A stretch of 64,000 nt of DNA from CAG-877 sp045627525 (GTDB lineage Bacteria; Bacillota_I; Bacilli_A; RF39; UBA660), in NCBI GenBank assembly GCA_045627525.1, contig JAZQNW010000001.1, positions 186,001 to 250,000 of the forward strand, read 5' to 3'. Shown piece by piece: positions 53,254-61,515 of this stretch (position 1 is the first letter of the stretch; the number at the start of each line of letters is the position of its first letter). A model generated the notes under the pieces. That model saw only the letters and a list, made by a program, of their open reading frames with translations. It ran no database searches and was not told the DNA's origin. A program made the translations under genes and the position numbers.

Positions 53254-53309
53254 ATTTATCAATCTCCTATTTTTTTTCAAAATAAAAACACTTCCATGTG
53301 TTCACCATT

Positions 53310-53338
53310 AAAATAACACAAACAAATGGAAATGTCAA
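53310..53338 (-). promoter_or_regulatory. Promoter of secE-nusG
   Basis: TTGACA (53338-53333), 17-bp spacer, TATTTT (53315-53310). An AACAC/GTGTT hairpin (53288-53303) sits about where transcription begins; it may end upstream transcripts. Confidence 0.7.
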
Positions 53339-53345
53339 ATATTAA

Positions 53346-54065
53346 TTAATTTAAAGTAAGCATTAAGAAAATAATTGATCCTATAACAGTCAATATAATT
53401 GGAATAATTAATAATGTAGTAAATGCAGCATCACTTAAACCCCCTGATAATGATTTATATATATTGTCATTAACTCCAGTGTTCATAGTATCATAATCAG
53501 CAAATATACCATTACTTTTTACTAACTTTTTACCTCTTTCATTAGTATTATTAGAGCTATCTAATTCTTTTTCTAAGTTATCATAATCACGTTTTTTCTT
53601 TTCCAATAAATAATCAATTAAATAAACACTAGCTCCTCTTTCAACAACACCACGATAATATGGTATATTATCTTCTGGTAAAAATTGAGAAAATTCAGAA
53701 AAATTATTTTTTAAAAAGTCAGGTTTTAAATAATTTAAGCAATTACTATAAATGCCAATTTGTAACATTACTGATCGACTAATATCTTTTTTTATTATTT
53801 CCTTTTTTTCCATAGAATCGTTTGGCAACCTATCTAAGTAATCAAATCGCACTAGATTCACATCACCATTTACCAATTCAATATGCTCAGGGTTAAATGA
53901 ACAAATATGATAGCCTTTATTATGTAAATATTTCATAGCAGCATCTGCATTAACACAAAAATCATCAAACTCTTTCTCATTATAAGAAGAAGCTAGATAA
54001 TCATTTAATGAAATACTACTGGAATTATCAGTATCATAATCATGTATATCAATAACATTAGCCAT
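53346..54065 (-). CDS. Tail-anchored pseudokinase-like protein, unknown function
   Basis: 239 residues. The middle part, DAAMKYLHNKGYHICSFNPEHIELVNGDVNLVRFDYL (about 42-78), looks like the catalytic-loop region of protein kinases (YLH-kg-HRD-KPxNI...v-l-DFG), but HRD reads ICS, the Asn is His, and DFG reads RFDYL. The next helical part (KKDISRSVMLQIGIYSNCLNYL) resembles the start of a kinase C-lobe. The N-lobe is missing. A coiled segment follows, and residues ~213-237 form a C-terminal hydrophobic helix (tail anchor). So a catalytic role is unlikely; a binding or adaptor role is guesswork. It lies between a SigH-like gene and secE, in place of rpmG. Confidence 0.6.
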   Translation of the reverse strand: MANVIDIHDYDTDNSSSISLNDYLASSYNEKEFDDFCVNADAAMKYLHNKGYHICSFNPEHIELVNGDVNLVRFDYLDRLPNDSMEKKEIIKKDISRSVMLQIGIYSNCLNYLKPDFLKNNFSEFSQFLPEDNIPYYRGVVERGASVYLIDYLLEKKKRDYDNLEKELDSSNNTNERGKKLVKSNGIFADYDTMNTGVNDNIYKSLSGGLSDAAFTTLLIIPIILTVIGSIIFLMLTLN

Positions 54066-54116
54066 ATCTTCTCACCCTAACTTAATTTTAAAACAAAAAA
54101 TCAAAAAAAACAAATA

Positions 54117-54701
54117 TTAATCACCCATTTTAAGTATTTTATGTAAATCTTTTCGAATCCTATAAATTCTACCATCAATTGTAGAAATAGGTAAATCTAA
54201 TAACTCACTTATTTCTTTATAACTAAATCCATTGTAACGAAGCTCAAATACACTACTATATTCAATATCTAAACTATTTAAAAATTTATTGACTTCTTTT
54301 TCCAAATTATAACGTTCAAATTCTAAAGACGGTTCATAATTATTATCTTTAATACTATAAATAATATCATCACTTTCACTATTGTTTAAAGGATAATTTT
54401 TATAATTAGCATTTCTCCTACAATAAGTAATTATATGCCGTTCTATACATATATAAGCATAAGTAAAAAATAAAACGTTGCCAGAATAATCAAAGTTCTG
54501 TAAAGCTTTGTCTAAAGCTATCCAACCTTCCTGAATCAAATCGTCATATTCAATCCCAACTTGCTTAGCTTTATCTAAATACTTATATGCTATTTTACCG
54601 ATTAAAGGTAAATACTTTTTAAAAAGTATTTCTCTGCTATCATCATCGCTTTCTCTAATCATATAAACTACTTCATAATCATTTACGGTTTTATAATCCA
54701 T
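54117..54701 (-). CDS. Sigma-70 family factor, SigH-like
   Basis: 194 residues. Region 2 (KYLPLIGKIAYKYLDKAKQVGIEYDDLIQEGWIALDKALQNFD, YICIERHIITYCRR) and region 4 (LDIEYSSVFELRYNGFSYKEISELLDLPISTIDGRIYRIRKDLHKIL). The position between rlmB and secE matches sigH in Bacillus, where it controls stationary-phase genes; its target promoters here are unknown. Its start ATG (54701) lies 7 bp after the rlmB stop, and RBS AGAGGT is close. Confidence 0.88.
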   Translation of the reverse strand: MDYKTVNDYEVVYMIRESDDDSREILFKKYLPLIGKIAYKYLDKAKQVGIEYDDLIQEGWIALDKALQNFDYSGNVLFFTYAYICIERHIITYCRRNANYKNYPLNNSESDDIIYSIKDNNYEPSLEFERYNLEKEVNKFLNSLDIEYSSVFELRYNGFSYKEISELLDLPISTIDGRIYRIRKDLHKILKMGD

Positions 54702-54708
54702 AATACCT

Positions 54709-55407
54709 CTACTTTCTATTACGGATTACCTCATATATCATTATTCCAGAAGCTACAGAAGCATTTAAACTATTTGTTTTTCCATACATAGGAATCTTTG
54801 CAATAAAATCACATGATTCTCTTACTAATCTAGAAATTCCTGATCCTTCATTTCCTATTACTAAAGCTATTTTACCAGAATAATCGATTTCCCTATAATC
54901 AACACTATTTTCCAATGCTGTACCAACTATCCAAAAACCATTGTCCTTAAGCTTTTGGATAGTCTTTACTAAATTAACTACAGATACGATATTCATACTA
55001 TCTAAAGTTCCAACACTAGTTTTCATCACTGTTGCATTAATTTGAACTTGTCTATCTTTTGGCATAATAATGGCATCTACACCAGCAGCTTCACAAGTTC
55101 TTATAATAGCACCTAGATTATGAGGATCTTCGAGATGATCAAGAATTACAATAAATGATGAATCATCGCTCAACACATCGTTTAAATCTTTATATTGGTA
55201 ATCCGGTATGGAAAGTATTATACCCTGATGAACACCATTAACCAAATGATCAATTTCTTTTTTTGACTTATATTCAACTCTACATTTTACTTTTTCTATT
55301 AACGAATTTATTTCTTTATCATCAAAACCTTCTTGTAAAGTTATTTTTAATACTTTTTCATTTTTTTGAAGCAATTCCCTCGCAACATTTCTTCCATAAA
55401 CTATCAT
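54709..55407 (-). CDS. rlmB: TrmH family rRNA 2'-O-methyltransferase
   Basis: 232 residues. N-terminal substrate-binding part (IVYGRNVARELLQ, HQGIILSIPDYQY), SPOUT knot with LDHLEDPHNLGAIIRTCEAAGVDAII, KTSVGTLD, IALVIGNEGSGISRLVRESCD and IPMYGKTNSLNASVASGIMIYEVIR. Likely target: the 2'-OH of G2251 in 23S rRNA. The start ATG (55407) is 1 bp after the mrnC stop. Confidence 0.93.
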   Translation of the reverse strand: MIVYGRNVARELLQKNEKVLKITLQEGFDDKEINSLIEKVKCRVEYKSKKEIDHLVNGVHQGIILSIPDYQYKDLNDVLSDDSSFIVILDHLEDPHNLGAIIRTCEAAGVDAIIMPKDRQVQINATVMKTSVGTLDSMNIVSVVNLVKTIQKLKDNGFWIVGTALENSVDYREIDYSGKIALVIGNEGSGISRLVRESCDFIAKIPMYGKTNSLNASVASGIMIYEVIRNRK

Positions 55408-55408
55408 A

Positions 55409-55783
55409 CTAATCACCTAATATAAATTTCATAATTTCTTCTATTCTTCCTTTTTTATTTTCTAATTCTAAATAACCAATAAGAGCCTCCAACCCAGTAG
55501 CATACTTATATGTTATTATATCACAACTCTTTGGATGAGAAGTGGTCTTATAGTTTCTAGCTCTCTTAACTATACCTTTTTCATCATCTGTTATAAAATT
55601 GCTATCAATCATTTTTGTCAAATACATAGCTTGATTATTAGCACTAACATATTTGATTGCTTCTTTCTGCAAATCATTAACATTAGCAATTCCCTTATCT
55701 ATTAAAAATCTTCTAACATAATTTTCATAAATAGTATCACCTAAATAAGCAAGTACTAAAACATTTATTTCTTTTATATTCAT
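55409..55783 (-). CDS. mrnC: Mini-ribonuclease III
   Basis: 124 residues, RNase III catalytic domain without the dsRNA-binding domain. NVLVLAYLGDTIYENYVRRFLIDKG, RARNYKTTSHPKSCDIITYKYATGLEALIGYLEL (the E-acid patch and catalytic Asp). Matures 23S rRNA in Bacillus. The ATG at 55783 has GGTGAT; the classical cysS-mrnC-rlmB order is kept. Confidence 0.95.
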   Translation of the reverse strand: MNIKEINVLVLAYLGDTIYENYVRRFLIDKGIANVNDLQKEAIKYVSANNQAMYLTKMIDSNFITDDEKGIVKRARNYKTTSHPKSCDIITYKYATGLEALIGYLELENKKGRIEEIMKFILGD

Positions 55784-55807
55784 AAAATCACCAACAACAT
55801 TATAACA

Positions 55808-55834
55808 CAAAAAAAGAAAAGGCCTAACCTTTTC
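55808..55834 (-). terminator. Terminator after cysS
   Basis: GAAAAGG/CCTTTTC stem with a T-run on the minus strand, between cysS and mrnC. Confidence 0.75.
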
Positions 55835-57229
55835 CTATACTAATTCATATGAAGTACCTTCTCTAGTATCGATTAGCTTTATTCCTTGTTTTAATAATTC
55901 ATCACGAATACTGTCTGCTTCAGCAAAATTCTTATTCTTTTTTGCCTCATTTCTAAGTAATATTTTTTCTTCTATCATCTTTTTCATATCATTAGAAATT
56001 TCTTTACCATCATTTTTTGTTAAATCCAAGGATAAAACAGTATCAAATTTTTCAATTATAGCTAACTTAGTACCATCTGATAAATTTTCATCTTTCAATA
56101 CATCATAAACCAATGTAACCATATTAGAAGTATTTAAGTCATCTTCTATAGCAGAAGAGAATTTAGAATTATAAAAATTATATTGTTCCTCATCTACTTC
56201 ACCTGGAACTAACTTAGAAACTTTATTTTTTAACTTAAAATATGCATTTTGAGCCCCATCAAGTATGCTATAGCTAAAGGTTAATTGATTATGATAATAA
56301 GAATTTAAGCACAAGTAACGATAACTAAGCGGATTATAGCCTTTTTCTTCTAATAAAGAAACAGTTAAAAATTCACCCTTAGATTTACTCATTTTCCCTG
56401 TTTCATCATTTAAAAATCCCATATGAACCCAGTAGTTACACCACTTATGCCCCAAATAGGCTTCACTTTGAGCAATCTCATTAGTATGATGTGGGAAGAC
56501 CGCATCTTCAGCTCCACAATGAATATCAAGATATTCTCCTAAATTCTTTATTGAAATACCTGAACATTCAATATGCCATCCAGGATAACCTCTACCCCAT
56601 GGAGAATCCCATTGCAATTCCTGATTATCAAACTTAGAATTAGTAAACCATAATCCAAAATCAAATGGATTTCTTTTTGAATCATCTTTCTCAACATCAG
56701 ATCTAACAGCAACCATTAAATCTTCACTATTTCTACCAGATAATTCATAATAGTTTTTGAACTTAGTAGTATCATAATAAACATTACCATTAGCTATATA
56801 TGCATATCCATCATCTAATAACTTAGATATCATTTTTATATACATTTCAATATTATCAGTCGCATTAGATACTATATCTGGTTTTTTTACATTTAACTTA
56901 CAACAGTCATCAAAAAAACAATCTGTATAAAATTTAGCAATTTCTTTAGAAGATTTGTGTTCCCTCTTACTAGCAACAGACATCTTATCTTCACCAGAAT
57001 CACCATCACCTACTAAATGACCTACATCTGTTATATTCATGACTCTTTCAACATTATAACCTAAGAATTTAAGACCTTTTTCCAAAATATCTTCTGAAAT
57101 ATAAGTACGTAAATTCCCTATATGAGCGTAATGATATACAGTAGGACCACAAGTATACATCTTAACTTTTCCTTCTTCAATTGGAACAAATTCTTGAACT
57201 TGTCTTGCCAATGTATTATACAATTTCAC
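55835..57229 (-). CDS. cysS: Cysteine--tRNA ligase
   Basis: 464 residues. Class I enzyme: MYTCGPTVYHYAHIGNLRTYISED (HIGH), zinc residues of the core, WHIECSG, HHTNEIAQSEA, and KMSKSKGEF. The GTG at 57229, six bases after GAGGTG, is the likely start; the ATG at 57235 overlaps the RBS. Its terminator separates it from mrnC. Confidence 0.96.
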   Translation of the reverse strand: MKLYNTLARQVQEFVPIEEGKVKMYTCGPTVYHYAHIGNLRTYISEDILEKGLKFLGYNVERVMNITDVGHLVGDGDSGEDKMSVASKREHKSSKEIAKFYTDCFFDDCCKLNVKKPDIVSNATDNIEMYIKMISKLLDDGYAYIANGNVYYDTTKFKNYYELSGRNSEDLMVAVRSDVEKDDSKRNPFDFGLWFTNSKFDNQELQWDSPWGRGYPGWHIECSGISIKNLGEYLDIHCGAEDAVFPHHTNEIAQSEAYLGHKWCNYWVHMGFLNDETGKMSKSKGEFLTVSLLEEKGYNPLSYRYLCLNSYYHNQLTFSYSILDGAQNAYFKLKNKVSKLVPGEVDEEQYNFYNSKFSSAIEDDLNTSNMVTLVYDVLKDENLSDGTKLAIIEKFDTVLSLDLTKNDGKEISNDMKKMIEEKILLRNEAKKNKNFAEADSIRDELLKQGIKLIDTREGTSYELV

Positions 57230-57278
57230 TTTCATCACCTCGTGCTTGTAGTATAACATAATAATAAATAAAAATAAA

Positions 57279-59519
57279 CTACTCACTTATATTTATATAA
57301 TTAGGTAAAATACAATTTACAGCTTTATCAACATGCCTAAGACCAAATTGATTATAATTTGACTCTTTTTTTATTTTTTCCACTAAATCTGTGGATATTT
57401 TTATTTTTAGTTTTTCATTTTTCACAAATTCTGTTAATTTTTTTCTTATAACTTTATTAACAACATCTTCCGTAATATTATTAAAAATAATTAATGCATC
57501 AATCCTATTTACAAATTCTATTCCTAAAAAATCAATAATTTTATTTTTTACAATTGATTTACTATTTTTAAAACCTATACTATTCCCAACCATTCCTACA
57601 TTAGAAGTCATAAAAATTATAGTATTACCAAAATAAATTTTTTCTCCAGTAGAACTAGTCATATAACCATCATCTAAAACTTGTAAAAAAAGTCTAAGAA
57701 CTCTTTGCGATCCTTTTTCTATCTCATCAAGTAATATCACAGAATAAGGATTATCCTTAACTCTATCAAGTACTATAGAATTTTCCTTATAACCAACATA
57801 GCCAGGAGGGGAACCAATTATCTTACTTATAGAATGATCCTCACTATATTCACTCATATCTATTTTAATAAATGCTGAATTTTGATATAAAAGTTTAGCA
57901 TACTCTTGTACCAAAAATGTTTTTCCTACCCCACTTTTTCCAACTAAAAGAAGGCATTTAGGGGAATTTTTTCTAATAATCTTATCATTATATATTGTAG
58001 ATAAAATCTCATTAATTGGCTGGTTTTGGCCATATACTTTACTATTTAGATAACGTTCAATACTATTCTTATTTAATTTCATAATTTCCTTTATAGGAAT
58101 TTTGGTTTTTGCAGAAACGACATCATATAAAATATTTTCTGTTACTTTTTTCACTTTTGGCTTACTAATTTTTTTTAATTCTAGATTATTTAACTCACTT
58201 TCTAATAAGTTTTGTTTATTTTTCAGTTGTAAAGCCAAATCATAATCATGATTTATAATAGCATTATTCTTCTCCTTTTTTATATTATTTAATCTCATCA
58301 ATTTATCATTACATTCTATTTCTCCCTTTCCGACAGAAATTACCGTTTTAGTACAAGCCTCATCCAATATATCTATTGCTTTATCAGGAAACTTACCACC
58401 ACTTACATATTTATTGGATAATTCAATTATTAAATCAATTATTTTATCAGAAATAATTACCCCATGATAATTCTCATAAATTTCTTTTAGATTTAATAAT
58501 ATTTTTTTTGACTCATCTAAACTAGCCTCATTAACATAAACCTTTTGAAATCTTCTATCCAACGCCTTGTCAGATTCTAAATATTTCTTATATTCATCAT
58601 TAGTAGTAGCACCAATTATTTTAATTTTTCCCCTAGCCAATGATGGTTTTAAAATATTAGAAGCATCTATAGCACCTTCTGCACCACCTGCTCCAGCCAA
58701 AGTATGTATTTCATCAATAAATAGGATAATATCAGGATTATTTTCAACTTCAGAAATTATCTTATTAATCCTTTCTTCAAAATCACCACGATATTTTGTT
58801 CCAGAAACTAATGCAGACATAGAAATACTATAAACCTTTTTTCCTAATAATTGCTTTGGTACATTTCCATTAACAATTTTCCTAACTAATTCTTCTACTA
58901 TGGCTGTCTTTCCTACACCAGCATCACCTATTAATAAAGGATTATTTTTAGTGCGTCTCAATAATATTTCAATTAATCTATTAACAATATCATCCCTACC
59001 TATAACAGGATCAAATCCACTATCCATATACTTACTATTCATGTTAATGGAGAATTCATTTAATAATAACTTTTCATTTGAATTTTTCATATGAACAACA
59101 AATTTATCACTAAGCTTATCACATAAGAGTGATATGTCAACATTCATTCCTAATAATATTCTATTAGCAACACCTTCACCTTCTCCCAATAATGATATCA
59201 CTAAACCCTCTACAGTTACTTCTGTATCATTATCCTTAGCATCATATATAGCATTCTCTAATACCCTCTTTAATAATGGAGTGTATAAAAACCAATCATT
59301 CGTACTTTTTCCTATACCAATAACTCTAATAATTTCATTTCTATATAAATCATATGTAATATTATACTCATTTAATAATTTAGTAACTTCTAAATTAGAA
59401 TTATGTAAAATAGCCAATAACAAATGTTCACTGCCAACATATGGATGTTTCAAATCTAACATTTCCTTTTTAGCCATTAATAAAACTTTTTGCGAATTTT
59501 CATCAAATTTTGAAAACAA
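57279..59519 (-). CDS. clpC: ClpC-type AAA+ unfoldase
   Basis: 746 residues. N-domain FDENSQKVLLMAKKEMLDLKHPYVGSEHLLLAIL (two Clp_N repeats), D1 P-loop LLIGDAGVGKTAIVEELV, Walker B ILFIDEIHTLAGAGGAEGAIDASNILKP, pore GTKYRGDFEERI, a short middle domain, D2 P-loop LLVGKSGVGKTFLVQEY, Walker B VILLDEIEKG and sensor/Arg regions. Works with ClpP in protein quality control. The start is a TTG (59519) with GGAG. Neither ctsR nor mcsAB flank it, and I see no CtsR operator in the 114-bp leader. Confidence 0.93.
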   Translation of the reverse strand: MFSKFDENSQKVLLMAKKEMLDLKHPYVGSEHLLLAILHNSNLEVTKLLNEYNITYDLYRNEIIRVIGIGKSTNDWFLYTPLLKRVLENAIYDAKDNDTEVTVEGLVISLLGEGEGVANRILLGMNVDISLLCDKLSDKFVVHMKNSNEKLLLNEFSINMNSKYMDSGFDPVIGRDDIVNRLIEILLRRTKNNPLLIGDAGVGKTAIVEELVRKIVNGNVPKQLLGKKVYSISMSALVSGTKYRGDFEERINKIISEVENNPDIILFIDEIHTLAGAGGAEGAIDASNILKPSLARGKIKIIGATTNDEYKKYLESDKALDRRFQKVYVNEASLDESKKILLNLKEIYENYHGVIISDKIIDLIIELSNKYVSGGKFPDKAIDILDEACTKTVISVGKGEIECNDKLMRLNNIKKEKNNAIINHDYDLALQLKNKQNLLESELNNLELKKISKPKVKKVTENILYDVVSAKTKIPIKEIMKLNKNSIERYLNSKVYGQNQPINEILSTIYNDKIIRKNSPKCLLLVGKSGVGKTFLVQEYAKLLYQNSAFIKIDMSEYSEDHSISKIIGSPPGYVGYKENSIVLDRVKDNPYSVILLDEIEKGSQRVLRLFLQVLDDGYMTSSTGEKIYFGNTIIFMTSNVGMVGNSIGFKNSKSIVKNKIIDFLGIEFVNRIDALIIFNNITEDVVNKVIRKKLTEFVKNEKLKIKISTDLVEKIKKESNYNQFGLRHVDKAVNCILPNYINISE

Positions 59520-59603
59520 TTAATCATCTCCTTAACATAATTTTATTTCCTTAATATAACTAAAATCAAGAAATTACGTTATACAAATTGAGACAATTAC
59601 TGC

Positions 59604-59629
59604 AACAAAAAAAGGAGCAAAGCTCCTTT
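59604..59629 (-). terminator. Terminator after the YfcC/DcuC-like transporter gene
   Basis: AAAGGAGC/GCTCCTTT stem, loop AAA, T-run on the minus strand. Confidence 0.8.
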
Positions 59630-59633
59630 AATA

Positions 59634-61400
59634 TTAGATTAATACTAACACAAGAAATACTATTAGTATAAGCGCTAAGAATTCTAATAAGAATTTCCAA
59701 ATTGCACTAAACCATTTCTTATATGGAATCTCTAAATATGCTAATACAAGCATTAAAATTAAACTTGTAGGAGCAAACATCATAGCAAATCCATATGAAA
59801 CTTGATATGCTAAAGCAAAAATATTGAAATTAACATCAAGTATACCAGTTAAATATGGTAAAATGCTTTGATATGCATAAGCAGCATCAACATTGAACAA
59901 TCCAGCAAAAATACCACTAATTGTAACAAGTATAGTACTACCAAAGTTAACTTTCTTTATTCCTGCTAATAATGCTTTATAAATAGATAATTGGAATGGA
60001 TGATATGTAACTATAACCAAACAAGTATATAGTAAAATAACTATAACACCTAATGGTAATGCTTTTTTCATACCACTAAAGAATCCATCAATAACATCAT
60101 CAAACTTAACACCATAAATTATTGTTAATAATAATATAACAACAAACATTGGTGCTAAATAATCAACTACTGTCCATGCACCAAAAGCATTAACATTACC
60201 TAATAATTTTCCAAAGATTTCAAAACCAAATAATTTAGTTTCTGATACTGCTTTAGTAGCATTTGTAAATGCATCTAAACCAAATCCATCAGACCATGAT
60301 GTAAATGCTAATACAAGTAAAGCAAATAATACAGAAAACATAACAATAAATGGCCAAACTTTATAACGAGCGTTGTTAACACTTGCTGGAATTAATGAAC
60401 CATTATCTTCCTTAACTCTCTCTAAAACAACAATAACTTCTTCATCCTTTACAGCTGCTCTTGTATTTTTCTTTGAAGTAGTTTTAGTTGTAGTTTTCTT
60501 AACTGTAGTTTTCTTTGTTGTTGTCTTTTTAACTGGTGCCTTCTTTGCAGGTGCTTTTGATTTTACTGTTTTTTCTTCTTTAACAGTTTCATTTTTAACA
60601 GCTTTGACTGGTTTTACAACAGTCTTCTTTACTGTCTTAACACCACTTGATTTCTTGATATATAAAATTACATTTAGAATTATTAAAGCAACTCCTAAAA
60701 CTAAGATAATTAATTTTGGAAGCATTTCTGATGTAATTTTTATATTAGTTAAAGACAATAACATATAATTATTTTGATAACCATATGTAGTTCCAGCAAT
60801 ACCAACCATAGTTGGTATAACTAATACTAATGCCGCTACTGTTTTATCATATCCCATTAATAAAATCCAAGATATTAACATAGGGAATAAGAATAATAGT
60901 GCTAATTGTAATGAACTAATTGAAGTAAGTACGGCAATTAATAACATTAATACAACTAAAGCAAATTTTTCTGTTCCCTTGCATACGTCTGCCATTCTAT
61001 CTAAAAAAGAACGATAAGCAGGAATCTTATTAAGAACACCATAGAATCCGCCAATAGCTAAAATATAAACTGCAATATAACCAAAATAAGATAATGCAGT
61101 AACAGGATAATTGAATAAATCAAATAATCCCATTTGAACGCGTCCTTGATCTACATATTGACCTGAATAGTAAGCAGCTGATAATATCCAAGAAAATAAC
61201 ATAAATGCTAACATTGTGATAAGAACAACTTTAATTGTATTATTCTTTTCTTTAAATCCAAATATAAGTAAGAACAATACAGTTAATGTTAATCCAAGTC
61301 TCAATAAATAAGACCAACCAGCATCTGGTAAGAACCAACTGATTAACATTAAACCTATCGCAACCCAAAGAACGACTTTAAATGTTTTTCCTTTTTTCAT
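59634..61400 (-). CDS. DcuC/YfcC-like ion-transporter superfamily permease with a Lys/Thr-rich loop
   Basis: 588 residues with about 14 hydrophobic segments. Two halves are seen: residues ~8-245 and ~345-588. They have repeated motifs (GTTYGYQNNYMLL; FNVDAAYAYQSILPYL; ALAYQVSYGFAMMFAPTSLILML), which fit the DcuC/YfcC type of the IT superfamily (dicarboxylate, amino-acid or peptide transport). Between the halves lies a cytoplasmic loop of about 100 residues. Its core (about 250-312) is made of K/T/A/P repeats such as KAPAKKAPVKKTTTKKTT, close to histone H1 or HC-type tails. Substrate unknown. RBS GGGAGG before the ATG at 61400. Confidence 0.82.
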   Translation of the reverse strand: MKKGKTFKVVLWVAIGLMLISWFLPDAGWSYLLRLGLTLTVLFLLIFGFKEKNNTIKVVLITMLAFMLFSWILSAAYYSGQYVDQGRVQMGLFDLFNYPVTALSYFGYIAVYILAIGGFYGVLNKIPAYRSFLDRMADVCKGTEKFALVVLMLLIAVLTSISSLQLALLFLFPMLISWILLMGYDKTVAALVLVIPTMVGIAGTTYGYQNNYMLLSLTNIKITSEMLPKLIILVLGVALIILNVILYIKKSSGVKTVKKTVVKPVKAVKNETVKEEKTVKSKAPAKKAPVKKTTTKKTTVKKTTTKTTSKKNTRAAVKDEEVIVVLERVKEDNGSLIPASVNNARYKVWPFIVMFSVLFALLVLAFTSWSDGFGLDAFTNATKAVSETKLFGFEIFGKLLGNVNAFGAWTVVDYLAPMFVVILLLTIIYGVKFDDVIDGFFSGMKKALPLGVIVILLYTCLVIVTYHPFQLSIYKALLAGIKKVNFGSTILVTISGIFAGLFNVDAAYAYQSILPYLTGILDVNFNIFALAYQVSYGFAMMFAPTSLILMLVLAYLEIPYKKWFSAIWKFLLEFLALILIVFLVLVLI

Positions 61401-61482
61401 AATTAACCTCCCAATATAATTATACTACAAGTCGTTGATTTTACAAGTTTTTAAGCCTTTTTTATTAAAAATTATTATTAAA

Positions 61483-61511
61483 AAATAAAAAAAACTGGAA
61501 AAACCAGTTTT
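61483..61511 (-). terminator. Terminator after lysS
   Basis: AAAACTGG/CCAGTTTT stem, loop AAAAA, T-run on the minus strand. Confidence 0.85.
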
Positions 61512-61515
61512 TTTA

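Noticed and set aside
53288..53303. Hairpin AACAC/GTGTT as a secE riboregulator
   Set aside because: The stem is short and starts right at the expected transcription start; terminator of the upstream gene is equally likely, so I do not list it as a separate feature.
58567..59523. Long open frames on the plus strand over clpC
   Set aside because: Antisense shadows of a clear ClpC gene; their proteins show no known motif or RBS.
60465..60660. K/T-rich stretch as a frameshift or misassembly in the transporter
   Set aside because: The frame stays intact on both sides, and the repeat is not a simple nucleotide repeat, so it is probably a real part of the protein.
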